NCBI GenBank assembly: GCA_035604195.1
Contig: DATNIY010000056.1
Location: forward strand, 1-16,453
Direction: 5' to 3'
DNA: 16,453 bases
Source: DATJLY01 sp035604195
GTDB taxonomy: Bacteria > Pseudomonadota > Alphaproteobacteria > ATCC43930 > CGMCC-115725
Part shown: piece after piece, positions 1 through 6,872 of the stretch
How positions within the stretch are numbered: the first letter of the stretch is position 1
Layout of the letters: every line of letters starts with the position of its first letter
Position numbers and translations under genes: made by a program
The notes under the pieces: generated by a model
Database searches by the model: none
Told to the model about the DNA's origin: nothing
What the model saw: only the letters and a program-made list of their open reading frames with translations

Positions 1-404
1 GAGATGATGATCGAGGAGACGGTGACGCCGGGCAGCGTCGCGTAGACCACCGCCGACCAAGCGGCGATGCGCGAATCATAAAGCCGCCGCGCCAGTTCGA
101 AGACGATAAGCGCCGTTGCGTAATGCAGCAGCGGCGCCGCGAGCCGCACCGCAAACTCGCTGTCGCCGAAGAGCGCGGTGGTGAGCGCGATGAGCCAGGC
201 GACAACCGGCGGCTTCGAGTAGTAGCCGAAGGCCGGATGCAGCGACCAGAACCAATATTGCGCCTCGTCGGGATAGAGATCGGTCTGACCCGCCACGAGC
301 CAAAGGAGCCGCGCCACGGTGACGGCGAAGACCGCGAAGAGCATGTTGCGCCGATAGCGCTCGTCTGCGCTCGACCGCGCCGTCTTCGTGCTGCTGACCA
401 TCAT
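1..404 (-). CDS. ArnT/PMT-like glycosyltransferase (GT39 type), N-terminal part only
   Basis: This is the N-terminal 134 residues of an integral membrane glycosyltransferase; the rest lies beyond the left edge. I translated it by hand from the reverse strand. After about 20 polar residues comes a hydrophobic segment (about 21-38), then an acidic periplasmic-loop motif DLYPDEAQYWFW (42-53), then YYSKPP (61-66) and further membrane segments from about 67. The aspartate-glutamate pair followed by an aromatic cluster and a K-P-P element is typical of ArnT/protein mannosyltransferase-like enzymes, which move a sugar from a polyprenyl-phosphate donor to lipid A, protein or another acceptor at the outer face of the inner membrane. 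The acceptor cannot be deduced. Two adjacent ATG codons lie at 404 and 401; a GAGAGGAG stretch upstream is about 17 bases away, which is long, so the start is uncertain. The gene diverges from the SRPBCC gene. Confidence 0.8.
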   Translation of the reverse strand, partial: MMVSSTKTARSSADERYRRNMLFAVFAVTVARLLWLVAGQTDLYPDEAQYWFWSLHPAFGYYSKPPVVAWLIALTTALFGDSEFAVRLAAPLLHYATALIVFELARRLYDSRIAAWSAVVYATLPGVTVSSIII

Positions 405-447
405 GGCGGCGGCGAGACTAGCTCCTCTCGCGCCGCCGGGCACGCGT

Positions 448-465
448 CAATCGATTGGCGATCGC
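448..465. promoter_or_regulatory. Two abutting palindromes in the divergent intergenic region
   Basis: Between the divergent glycosyltransferase and SRPBCC genes, the 10-bp palindrome CAATCGATTG (448-457) is directly followed by the 8-bp palindrome GCGATCGC (458-465). CAATCG recurs at 471-476. Such a cluster could be an operator serving both promoters, but no convincing -35/-10 pair is visible and short palindromes arise easily by chance. Confidence 0.2.
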
Positions 466-523
466 GATGGCAATCGGCGCTGTGCCCTGCTAAGCCGCTG
501 CCGCGTCCGAAGAGGAGAGCTGC

Positions 524-952
524 ATGATCGACCCTTTCTGTCATACCAGCAGCATCGACGTCGCGGTTCCGGCGGAAATAGCCTTCGACATCATGGCCGA
601 CGGCGTCCGGCAAGGCGAATGGGCCTTGGGCAGTTGGCGGCGGCGCGAAGTCGAGCCCGGGCTCTTCGTCGGCACGTCGCTGTTCGACGGCAAGGAGACC
701 TGGGTGCGCATTCACGCCGACCGGGCGCGGCTCGCCATCGACTACGAGGTCGGGCGCAGCCGCGACGGCCTGAGCTTCCGCAACGCGGCGCGGGTCGTGC
801 CGGGTGCGCTTTTGGGCCGCGCGCCGCAGAGCTCGGTGGTGACCTTGATGACCTGGCGGACGGCCGCGCAATCCGACCAGGCATGGCAGCAAGTCGCCGT
901 GACGCATGAGACCGAAATGTTCCTGATCAAGGGGCTCCTCGAGCGGCGTTAG
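524..952 (+). CDS. SRPBCC-fold (START/polyketide-cyclase-like) protein
   Basis: A cytosolic protein of 142 residues with no signal peptide or membrane segment. The pattern fits the small SRPBCC helix-grip fold: an opening strand (SSIDVAVPAEIAFDIMAD, about 9-26) running into a short helix, a run of alternating strands (EVEPGLFVGTSLFDGKETWVRI), and a C-terminal amphipathic helix (HETEMFLIKGLLERR) that would close the hydrophobic cavity. Proteins of this fold bind lipids, polyketides or other hydrophobic ligands, or act as cyclases or chaperones, and no specific ligand can be named. The ATG at 524 has a good GAGGAGAG Shine-Dalgarno sequence just upstream. It is first in a plus-strand series; about 80 bases separate it from the next gene, including a possible stem (CCGCCG at 960-965 with CGGCGG at 977-982) without a T run. 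The family is likely, the function unknown. Confidence 0.7.
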   Translation: MIDPFCHTSSIDVAVPAEIAFDIMADGVRQGEWALGSWRRREVEPGLFVGTSLFDGKETWVRIHADRARLAIDYEVGRSRDGLSFRNAARVVPGALLGRAPQSSVVTLMTWRTAAQSDQAWQQVAVTHETEMFLIKGLLERR

Positions 953-959
953 CGCACCT

Positions 960-982
960 CCGCCGCTACAGGAAAACGGCGG
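960..982 (+). other. Stem-loop between SRPBCC gene and the 635-residue gene
   Basis: CCGCCG (960-965) pairs with CGGCGG (977-982) around an 11-base loop that includes GGAAAA. After one mismatch two further G-C pairs extend the stem. No T run follows, so it may be a transcript-stability or partial-termination element rather than a full terminator. It lies 8 bases after the SRPBCC stop codon. Confidence 0.3.
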
Positions 983-1031
983 TGGCAATCGCGCCGGCTG
1001 CTTGCTAAGGGAGGTCTCAGGATCGGCGCCG

Positions 1032-2939
1032 ATGCAATTGAAGATCGAAACCTTCAGCAACAGCCGAGGCGGCAACGCCTTCTTCAAGGCAGTAACGCAT
1101 CCGCTGGCGGCGCGCGCCGCCGGGGCTTGGCTCGCGCGGCTCGCGGCGGGGCCGGTCGCGGTCTATGACATCGATGGCCAGGCCGACGCCTTCGCGCAAC
1201 TCTACGATCTGTCGCGGCTCGAACTCGCCGGGAGCTTCGTCCAGGATGTGACGGCGATCGGGCGCCCGGTGCTCGGCCGCCCCGCCCAGCCGGTGACGGA
1301 GCTGCGGGACTGCCGCGCCCGCATCGTGCTGGTCATGGCGTACGAGGCCGAGCGCGCGCTCGCACATATCCGCCATTTGCTGCCGCCGGGCGCGGCGGTC
1401 GAGAGCCTCGCCGCGCTGCGCCTGCCCGAGGCGCTGCTCTCCAATCGCGAGCGCTATCTCGATCCGCTCAACTTCGCGACGAATTTTGCCTTCTTCCGCG
1501 ATTCGGCCGGGCTGTCGACGCGGCTTGTCACCGCCAATTATTGGGCCGGCTATGGCGCGCGCGACGCGGCGCTGTGGCTTCTGCTCTTCGACCAGACGGG
1601 AACGCCGCTCGCCGAATGGCGCGAGGCCTTGCCCCAAGGCAGCGGCAGCATCGTGCTCGACAGCGGTGCAATACGCCAGCGCTTCGACCTCCCCGAATTC
1701 ACCGGCCAGCTCTTCCTGCATGTCGTGGGCGCAGTCGGCCACGACGTCGTCAAATATGCGCTCGACACGTTTGGCGCGAGTGCCGCCGAGACCTGCTTCT
1801 CTTGCACCCATGACGCCAATTCCTGGCCGGCCGATTTCTATGCCGGCCTGCCGGCGCCGGCGGCGGGCGAGACCGTCACGATCTGGCTGCAGAACAGCCA
1901 ACCCTGCGCCATTCCGGCCGGCGCGATCGGCCTCAACCTCATGGGCGGCAAGGAGGTGCGGTGGCTCGACCGGCCGCTCGCGCCCTACGCCACGCGCGCG
2001 CTCGATGTCGCGAGCCTGCTGCCGGAGGCGCGCTGGCCGCAGCAGATCGAGGTACGCGCCGGCAAATACATGGTCCGGCCGCGCTATGAGGTGGTGCGGC
2101 AGGGCAAGCGGCGCATCGCGCATGTCAATGTCGAGCGCAGCGATCTTCGCCCCGACCCGAAGATCGCCGAGCTGGGCAATCTCCTGGGCAAGGGTTTTCT
2201 GCTGCCGGCGCCGATCCTGCCGCCGGATAGCTGGCGCTGTCTGGCGCTGCCGACGCCGATGGCGACGGAGCAGCACGAATTGCCGGTCGGCGTCATCGCC
2301 TATGACGGCTCGGGGCGCGAGGTCGTGCGGCGGCGCTTGGGCCGCATCAAGCGGCACGAATCGGCGGCGCTCGATCTCGACTCTCTGCTCGACGGCACGG
2401 CGCTGCCGTCGGGCTATGGCCATCTCGAGCTGCTCTATGATTTCAGCGCAGGCGGCGAGGCGGACGGGTGGCTCCACGGTCTCTTCCGCTACGAGCACCG
2501 CGCCAGCGGTCACGTCGCCGAGACCAGCTTCGGTGCGCATGTCTTCAACACCGTGCTCACCTATAAGGACGAGCCGCAATCCTATGTCGGGCGGGCGCCG
2601 GGCCTGTCGACGCGGCTCTTTCTCCGGCTCGGCGAGGGCGATCTCGATACGCTCTGCCACCTCATCTACCCGGCTTCGACGCCCTGGCACGGCGAAAGCC
2701 AAACCGACCTCGTGCTGCGCGACCGCGATGGCGGCGAAATCGCCTGCCACAGGGTCGCTATCCCCTGCTCAGGCTCGCTGTTCTGGCGCTATCACGCGGC
2801 CTTCGAGGCGGCGACGCGTGAGCGCGCCGGGTCCGGTGCCTATATAATCGTCCGCGATATGAGCTGTCGGCTGTTCGGCTATCACGGGCTGGTTCGACGC
2901 GACGGTGCCTTCAGCCTCGACCACATGTTCGGCTTTTGA
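1032..2939 (+). CDS. Unassigned 635-residue multi-domain protein upstream of trxB
   Basis: I do not recognise this protein. From the ATG at 1032 it has 635 residues, no signal peptide and no membrane segment. Residues about 30-132 look Rossmann-like: VAVYDIDG (42-49) starts a strand-helix unit, and RIVLVMAYEAER (97-108) a second, followed by LLPPGAAVESL. The remainder is predicted to be mostly beta strands, and GLSTRL occurs twice (160-165 and 524-529), each followed by strand-rich sequence, which hints at an internal duplication. A CFSCTHD element (255-261) gives a C-x-x-C pair. An in-frame TTG at 1002 would add ten residues; I prefer the ATG because AGGA lies nine bases upstream and the following sequence reads as a natural N terminus. 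The stop is 3 bases before trxB, which lacks its own Shine-Dalgarno sequence, so the two are probably translationally coupled. A link to thioredoxin-dependent redox is inference only. Confidence 0.75.
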   Translation: MQLKIETFSNSRGGNAFFKAVTHPLAARAAGAWLARLAAGPVAVYDIDGQADAFAQLYDLSRLELAGSFVQDVTAIGRPVLGRPAQPVTELRDCRARIVLVMAYEAERALAHIRHLLPPGAAVESLAALRLPEALLSNRERYLDPLNFATNFAFFRDSAGLSTRLVTANYWAGYGARDAALWLLLFDQTGTPLAEWREALPQGSGSIVLDSGAIRQRFDLPEFTGQLFLHVVGAVGHDVVKYALDTFGASAAETCFSCTHDANSWPADFYAGLPAPAAGETVTIWLQNSQPCAIPAGAIGLNLMGGKEVRWLDRPLAPYATRALDVASLLPEARWPQQIEVRAGKYMVRPRYEVVRQGKRRIAHVNVERSDLRPDPKIAELGNLLGKGFLLPAPILPPDSWRCLALPTPMATEQHELPVGVIAYDGSGREVVRRRLGRIKRHESAALDLDSLLDGTALPSGYGHLELLYDFSAGGEADGWLHGLFRYEHRASGHVAETSFGAHVFNTVLTYKDEPQSYVGRAPGLSTRLFLRLGEGDLDTLCHLIYPASTPWHGESQTDLVLRDRDGGEIACHRVAIPCSGSLFWRYHAAFEAATRERAGSGAYIIVRDMSCRLFGYHGLVRRDGAFSLDHMFGF

Positions 2940-2942
2940 TCC

Positions 2943-3914
2943 ATGACGCAACGCCACCACACGAAATTCCTCATCATCGGCGCCGGTCCGGCCGGCTATA
3001 CCGCCGCCATCTATGCCGCGCGCGCCAATCTCGCGCCGATTCTGGTGCAGGGCCTGCAGGCGGGCGGGCAGCTCACCATCACCACCGATGTCGAGAACTA
3101 TCCGGGCTTCGCCGAGGTGATCCAGGGCCCGTGGCTGATGGAGCAGATGCTGAAGCAGGCCGAGCATGTCGGCACCAGGATCGTCGCCGACATCATCGTC
3201 AGCGCCGATCTGGCGAAGCGGCCCTTCACCTGCGTCGGCGATTCCGGCGACATCTACAGCGCGGACACGCTGGCGATCTGCACCGGCGCGCAGGCGCGCT
3301 GGCTCGGCCTGCCGAGCGAGGAGTTGCTGCGCGGCCATGGCGTCTCGGCCTGCGCCACCTGCGACGGCTTTTTCTTCCGCGGCAAGGAGGTCGTCGTGGT
3401 CGGCGGCGGCAACACGGCGGTCGAGGAAGCGCTCTATCTCACCAATCACGCGACTCGTGTTACCTTGATCCATCGCCGCAACCACCTGCGCGCGGAGAAG
3501 ATTCTGCAGGCGCGGCTCTTCGCCAACCCGAAGATTCGGGTGATCTGGGACGCCACCATGGCGGAGATCCTGGGCGAGGGAATGCCACCGCATGTCACCG
3601 GCGTGCGCCTGCGCAGCGTGCAGAGCGGCGCGCTCAGCGAGATTGCCTGCGACGGCGTCTTCATCGCCATCGGCCACACCCCGGTGACCGAGATGTTCCA
3701 GGACCAGCTCGCGCTCGACGGCGATGGCTACATCCTGACCAAGCCCGATTCGACTGCCGCCGACGTGCCCGGCGTTTTCGCCGCCGGCGATGTGCGCGAC
3801 AAGATCTTCCGCCAGGCGGTGACCGCCGCCGGCATGGGCTGCATGGCAGCGCTCGAAGCGGAGAAGTTCCTCGCCGCCGAGGAAGCCGCCGCTTCGCTCA
3901 CCGCGGCGCAATAG
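2943..3914 (+). CDS. trxB: Thioredoxin-disulfide reductase
   Basis: A cytosolic FAD enzyme of 323 residues, the normal length for low-molecular-weight TrxB, which uses NADPH to reduce oxidised thioredoxin. The FAD-binding GAGPAG is at 13-18 and GGQL at 41-44. The redox-active pair sits in SACATCDGFF (Cys137 and Cys140). The NADPH domain shows GGGNTA (154-159) and HRRNHLRA (177-184), whose arginines are expected to hold the 2'-phosphate. AAGDVRD (290-296) contacts the flavin and is followed by RQAVTAAGMGC, the usual C-terminal FAD contact. The ATG lies 3 bases after the stop of the 635-residue gene, with no clear Shine-Dalgarno sequence, which suggests re-initiation by the same ribosomes. The LysR gene starts 1 base after its stop. 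All diagnostic motifs are intact. Confidence 0.97.
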   Translation: MTQRHHTKFLIIGAGPAGYTAAIYAARANLAPILVQGLQAGGQLTITTDVENYPGFAEVIQGPWLMEQMLKQAEHVGTRIVADIIVSADLAKRPFTCVGDSGDIYSADTLAICTGAQARWLGLPSEELLRGHGVSACATCDGFFFRGKEVVVVGGGNTAVEEALYLTNHATRVTLIHRRNHLRAEKILQARLFANPKIRVIWDATMAEILGEGMPPHVTGVRLRSVQSGALSEIACDGVFIAIGHTPVTEMFQDQLALDGDGYILTKPDSTAADVPGVFAAGDVRDKIFRQAVTAAGMGCMAALEAEKFLAAEEAAASLTAAQ

Positions 3915-3915
3915 C

Positions 3916-4809
3916 ATGGACTGGGACAAGCTCAGGGTGTTTCACGCGGTCGCCGAGGCCGGCAGCTTCACTCATGCCGGTGAGTCGCTGAATCTGAGCC
4001 AGTCGGCGGTGAGTCGGCAGATCAGCGCGCTTGAGGAGAGCCTGAGCGTGCCATTGTTCCACCGCCACGCCCGCGGACTCATCCTGACCGAGCAGGGCGA
4101 TCTCCTCTACCGCACCGCGCGCGAGGTCTTCTCCAAGCTGGCGATGACCGAGGCGATGCTGACGGAATCGAAGGACCGGCCGAAGGGGCCGCTCAAAGTG
4201 ACGACGACGGTCGCTTTCGGCTCGTCTTGGCTCACGCCGCGCGTGCGCGAGTTCCTCGAGCTTTATCCCGAGATCCAGATCGCCTTCGTCGTCGACGACA
4301 GCGAGCTCGATTTGTCGATGCGCGAGGCCGACGTCGCCATCCGCATGTCGCCGCCGCGCCAGCCGGATCTGGTGCAGCGCCACCTGATGACGATCCGCTA
4401 CCTGGTCTACGCCTCGCGCGACTACCTCAAGAAGCACGGCACGCCGCAAAAGCCGGAGGATCTCGACAAGCATCGCCTCATCGTCTACGGCGGCGATTCG
4501 CGTCCGCCGGTGCGCCCGGTGAACTGGCTTTCGGAGGCGGGAGCGCGGGCGAATTACGAGCGCCAGCCGATCCTCTCCGTCAACAATCTCCACGCCATCT
4601 TCCGCGCCGTCGAAGGCGGGCTCGGCATTGCCGCGCTGCCCGATTTCATGGAGCAGGAGACGCGGGAGCTTATCCGGATCCTGCCGGAGCTGCCGGGCCC
4701 GGAGGTCGAGGCTTATTTCGTCTATCCCGAGGAGTTGCGCTCGTCGAAGCGGATTGCCGTGTTCCGCGACTTCCTGCTGCGCAAGGTGGCGGAAGGCAAG
4801 AACGGCTGA
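3916..4809 (+). CDS. LysR-family transcriptional regulator
   Basis: A 297-residue DNA-binding regulator of normal LysR length. The N-terminal winged helix-turn-helix (1-60) carries the family pattern: FHAVAEAGSFTHAGESLNLS, then QSAVSRQISALE and PLFHRHARGLILTEQG. After the linker helix the effector-binding domain begins at KGPLKVTTTVAFGSSWL (about 90-107), with two periplasmic-binding-protein-like subdomains and the typical GGLGIAALPDF near 234-244. The effector is not predictable. The protein has no cysteine at all, so a direct OxyR-like thiol switch is excluded even though it follows trxB by one base. That spacing and the lack of a Shine-Dalgarno sequence imply cotranscription with trxB and translational coupling; LysR regulators usually diverge from their targets, so being last in a cotranscribed unit is less common and may mean autoregulation. 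The gene ends in a convergent hairpin. Confidence 0.93.
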   Translation: MDWDKLRVFHAVAEAGSFTHAGESLNLSQSAVSRQISALEESLSVPLFHRHARGLILTEQGDLLYRTAREVFSKLAMTEAMLTESKDRPKGPLKVTTTVAFGSSWLTPRVREFLELYPEIQIAFVVDDSELDLSMREADVAIRMSPPRQPDLVQRHLMTIRYLVYASRDYLKKHGTPQKPEDLDKHRLIVYGGDSRPPVRPVNWLSEAGARANYERQPILSVNNLHAIFRAVEGGLGIAALPDFMEQETRELIRILPELPGPEVEAYFVYPEELRSSKRIAVFRDFLLRKVAEGKNG

Positions 4810-4835
4810 GGCGCGTCGGCCCAGCCGACCGCGCC
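4810..4835. terminator. Hairpin between convergent genes (possible bidirectional terminator)
   Basis: Left arm GGCGCGTCGGC (4810-4820), loop CCA, right arm GCCGACCGCGCC (4824-4835): eleven base pairs with one bulged C. It fills the gap between the stops of the LysR gene (+) and the small membrane-protein gene (-). No T run follows on either strand, so intrinsic termination may be weak, but the position fits a shared terminator. Confidence 0.6.
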
Positions 4836-4838
4836 GGC

Positions 4839-5207
4839 TCAGCCGAGGTGGAAGCCGCCCGGCGACAGAAGCTCGAGAAGCAAGCGGCCGAGCGAGAAGG
4901 CGCCGAACAGCGCCAAGGCCACGACGACGCCGGTCACGGCCTGGCGGCGCAAGGCTTCGTGCGTGCCGCCGGCATCTTTGGCGGCGGCGAAGCTCGACGG
5001 CACAACCATGCGGTCGCCGGGGTTGAGGCTGAGGCGCGGCGGCAGTTCCTGGGCCGGCTCGGCGCTCCGCGACGCCGGCTGCGGCGCCGCTTCTCGGCGC
5101 GGCCGCAACAGCCGTGCCGAGGCGCGGCCCGTGCCGGCGGCGAGGTTGGGCTCCGGGCGCTCGCCGGACAGGGAGGGCTCGGGCAGGCGTTCGGGAAATG
5201 ACGGCAT
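4839..5207 (-). CDS. Small proline-rich single-span membrane protein, hypothetical
   Basis: A 122-residue protein I cannot assign to a family. Residues 1-60 are rich in proline, arginine, glutamate and alanine and are probably disordered. A short conserved-looking stretch follows (RLSLNPGDRMVVPSSF, about 58-73), then a polar segment and one hydrophobic helix near the C terminus (about 90-114), leaving only a few residues beyond the membrane. It would be a tail-anchored inner-membrane protein with a cytosolic proline-rich domain. The ATG at 5207 is preferred over the TTG at 5216 because GAGG ends about 11 bases before the ATG but only about 3 before the TTG. A weak -10-like TAGGAT lies at 5242-5237. 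Bases 5208-5374 upstream show no other gene, only short palindromes such as GGCAATTGCC (5277-5286). Confidence 0.6.
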   Translation of the reverse strand: MPSFPERLPEPSLSGERPEPNLAAGTGRASARLLRPRREAAPQPASRSAEPAQELPPRLSLNPGDRMVVPSSFAAAKDAGGTHEALRRQAVTGVVVALALFGAFSLGRLLLELLSPGGFHLG

Positions 5208-5374
5208 GTCAAGCAAGCCTCGTTAAAAAGCGCGCGATCCTAGCGATGCGATGTGTCGGGAATGAGGCAGAGCTGTGGCAATTGCCGTCCGGTCGGAAAA
5301 ATCGCTCCGCTCACCCCGCCGCGGTCGCCCGCCGGCGCGCGCCTCTAATTAGCGTGCAGAGCGTTACGGCTCGG

Positions 5375-5611
5375 TTAGCGCCAAACCGGCTTGCCGAGAT
5401 CGACTTGCGCCGGCGTAGTCAAGGCGCCGGCGGTGGCGCCGACCGCGCCGCCGACGATGGCGCCGCCCAGCGGCATCCCGACGGCCCAGCCGGCGAGCGC
5501 TCCCGCTCCCGCGCCGATCGCGGCGCCGCTCGCCGTCCGGTCGACCGTGTCGGTTCCGCAGGCGGAAAGCAGCAGCAAGGCGGCGAGGGGAAGTGCGAAG
5601 GTGACGCGCAT
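5375..5611 (-). CDS. Glycine-zipper mini-lipoprotein
   Basis: A 78-residue exported lipoprotein. The N-terminal signal MRVTFALPLAALLLLSAC ends in an L-S-A-C lipobox, so signal peptidase II would cut before Cys18, which becomes lipidated. The mature part has a short polar stretch (GTDTVDRTA) and then a glycine/alanine repeat (about 27-64) with the G-x-x-x-G spacing of glycine-zipper segments, as in 17-kDa surface antigen/SlyB-like and YMGG-type proteins. Such segments pack as membrane-associated hairpins. The residue after the lipidated cysteine is Gly rather than Asp, which under the E. coli +2 rule favours the outer membrane; that rule is not certain here. AGGAG lies eight bases before the ATG, and a plausible promoter is upstream. 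Precise function unknown, perhaps envelope integrity. Confidence 0.82.
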   Translation of the reverse strand: MRVTFALPLAALLLLSACGTDTVDRTASGAAIGAGAGALAGWAVGMPLGGAIVGGAVGATAGALTTPAQVDLGKPVWR

Positions 5612-5640
5612 GAGGGATGCTCCTGAATTCCGGTAGCTTT

Positions 5641-5670
5641 AGTCTACCTGTGCAAGGGTTTCAGGCGCAA
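5641..5670 (-). promoter_or_regulatory. Putative promoter of the mini-lipoprotein gene
   Basis: On the minus strand, TTGCGC (5670-5665) and TAGACT (5646-5641) are spaced by 18 bases, which matches a sigma-70-like promoter at four of six positions in each hexamer. It would start transcription near 5634, about 23 bases before the ATG, leaving room for the AGGAG ribosome binding site. The rest of 5671-5800 holds no gene I can see. Confidence 0.45.
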
Positions 5671-5757
5671 CGCTCCAATCACCTCTCAGGGGAATTGCGG
5701 CAGGCTTTGTCGCAAAAGGGATAATTACCGAGGGATTTGCGGACGATTCGACTGAAA

Positions 5758-5773
5758 TCGGGCGAATTCCCGA
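5758..5773 (-). terminator. Weak terminator-like hairpin after msrP
   Basis: Read on the minus strand, TCGGG (5773-5769), loop AATTCG, CCCGA (5762-5758), then TTTC. It begins 28 bases after the msrP stop codon. The stem is only five pairs and the T run is short. A second stem, GTCGC/GCGAC at 5777-5791, lies just before it. Confidence 0.35.
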
Positions 5774-5800
5774 CCGTCGCGCGCGGCGACTCGGCCGCAA

Positions 5801-6781
5801 TCAGGCGAAGAGCCGCTCGCCCTTGAGGTCGTCGTAAAGATGCGCGACGTACTCGCCGTAGCCGTTCCAGATCAAGGTCGGCCGCCGCCCTTCCATGCCG
5901 AGGACGCGCTCGGTCGCCTGACTCCAGCGCGGATGCGGCACCTCCGGATTGACGTTCGCCCAGAAGCCGTACTCGCTCGCCTGCAGCTTCTCCCAATACG
6001 ACACCGGCCGTTTGTCGGTGAAGGTGAATTTGACGATCGACTTGATCGATTTGAAGCCATACTTCCAGGGCGTGACCAAGCGGAGCGGGGCGCCGTCCTG
6101 GCGCGGCACCGGATGGCCGTACATGCCGGTGACGAGGAAGGCCAACTCGTTGGTCGCCTCGGCCATGGTGAGACCCTCGACATAGGGCCAGGGATACCAG
6201 AATTTGTGCTGGCCCGGCGCGACCTTCGGATCCTGGAAGGTCTCCATCTGCAGATATTTCGCACTGCCAAGCGGCTTGGCGAGATCGACCAGGCTCTTCA
6301 GGGGAAAGCCGCTCCACGGCACTGCCATCGACCAGGCCTCGACGCAGCGATGGCGATAGAGCCGCTCCTCGAGCGGCATTTGTTTCAACAGATCGTCGAT
6401 GGCGATGGTCATCGGCTTTTCGACCATGCCGTCGATGGCGACGGTCCACGGCCGGATCGGCAGGGCCTGCGCCAGATCCGTCAGCTCCTTATCTTCGCTG
6501 AATTCATAGAAATTGTTGTAGTTGGTCGAGAGCTTCTCGTCGGTGATCGCCCGATCGAGGGTGTAGCGCTCGTTGCGCTTCACCGGATAGAGCCCGGCCG
6601 AGGGATCGGGCGGCGGCGCTGCCGGGGCGGCGAGCGCCTCGCCGAGCGTCCAGGGACCGGCGGCAGCGAGGATCGCGCCCAGGCCCATCGCCTGCACCAG
6701 CCGGCGGCGATCATGGAACAAGGCCTCGGGGGTGGCATCGCTCTCCTTCATTTCCCAGCCGCGCTTCGCTTTCACCAGCAT
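5801..6781 (-). CDS. msrP: Periplasmic protein-methionine-sulfoxide reductase, molybdopterin catalytic subunit
   Basis: A 326-residue enzyme of the sulfite oxidase fold (YedY family), normal length. MsrP reduces methionine sulfoxide in oxidised periplasmic proteins. A Tat signal is visible: HDRRRLVQAMG (23-33) with consecutive arginines, a hydrophobic stretch (GLGAILAAAGP) and a probable cleavage near 52, so it is exported folded with its cofactor. HRCVEAWSM (144-152) holds the molybdenum-ligating Cys146; GHPVPRQDGAPLRL and TPWKYGFKSIKSI are the conserved cofactor and substrate segments. GGGAGG lies about six bases before the ATG, settling the start. The membrane haem subunit MsrQ, normally the next gene, is absent on both sides: upstream is livF and downstream are only 190 bases before the mini-lipoprotein. 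Electrons must come from an unlinked MsrQ or another donor. Confidence 0.95.
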   Translation of the reverse strand: MLVKAKRGWEMKESDATPEALFHDRRRLVQAMGLGAILAAAGPWTLGEALAAPAAPPPDPSAGLYPVKRNERYTLDRAITDEKLSTNYNNFYEFSEDKELTDLAQALPIRPWTVAIDGMVEKPMTIAIDDLLKQMPLEERLYRHRCVEAWSMAVPWSGFPLKSLVDLAKPLGSAKYLQMETFQDPKVAPGQHKFWYPWPYVEGLTMAEATNELAFLVTGMYGHPVPRQDGAPLRLVTPWKYGFKSIKSIVKFTFTDKRPVSYWEKLQASEYGFWANVNPEVPHPRWSQATERVLGMEGRRPTLIWNGYGEYVAHLYDDLKGERLFA

Positions 6782-6855
6782 TCTCGCCTCCCGCGCCCAC
6801 CAAGCCGCCCTCGAGAGTTAATTAGGCGCCGCCAATGATCACGGCAAGTCAATCC

Positions 6856-6867
6856 GGCGCGAGCGCC
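6856..6867 (-). terminator. Short GC hairpin after livF
   Basis: GGCGC/GCGCC with a two-base centre (or four pairs with a four-base loop), starting five bases after the livF stop codon. No T run follows. It may mark the end of the liv operon; msrP starts 75 bases further, and TTGACTTG near its upstream region could belong to a separate msrP promoter, though no matching -10 is clear. Confidence 0.25.
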
Positions 6868-6872
6868 CCCTC

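Noticed and set aside
1017..2750. A 577-codon open frame antisense to the 635-residue gene
   Set aside because: High GC content leaves the opposite strand open; the translation is a low-complexity mix rich in Arg, Ala and Glu with no fold pattern, while the plus frame has natural composition and operon spacing.
5208..5374. Possible extra small gene or RNA between the small membrane protein and the mini-lipoprotein
   Set aside because: No frame with a ribosome binding site, no RNA-like fold with terminator; only short palindromes such as GGCGCGCGCC at 5334-5343 that are expected at this GC content.
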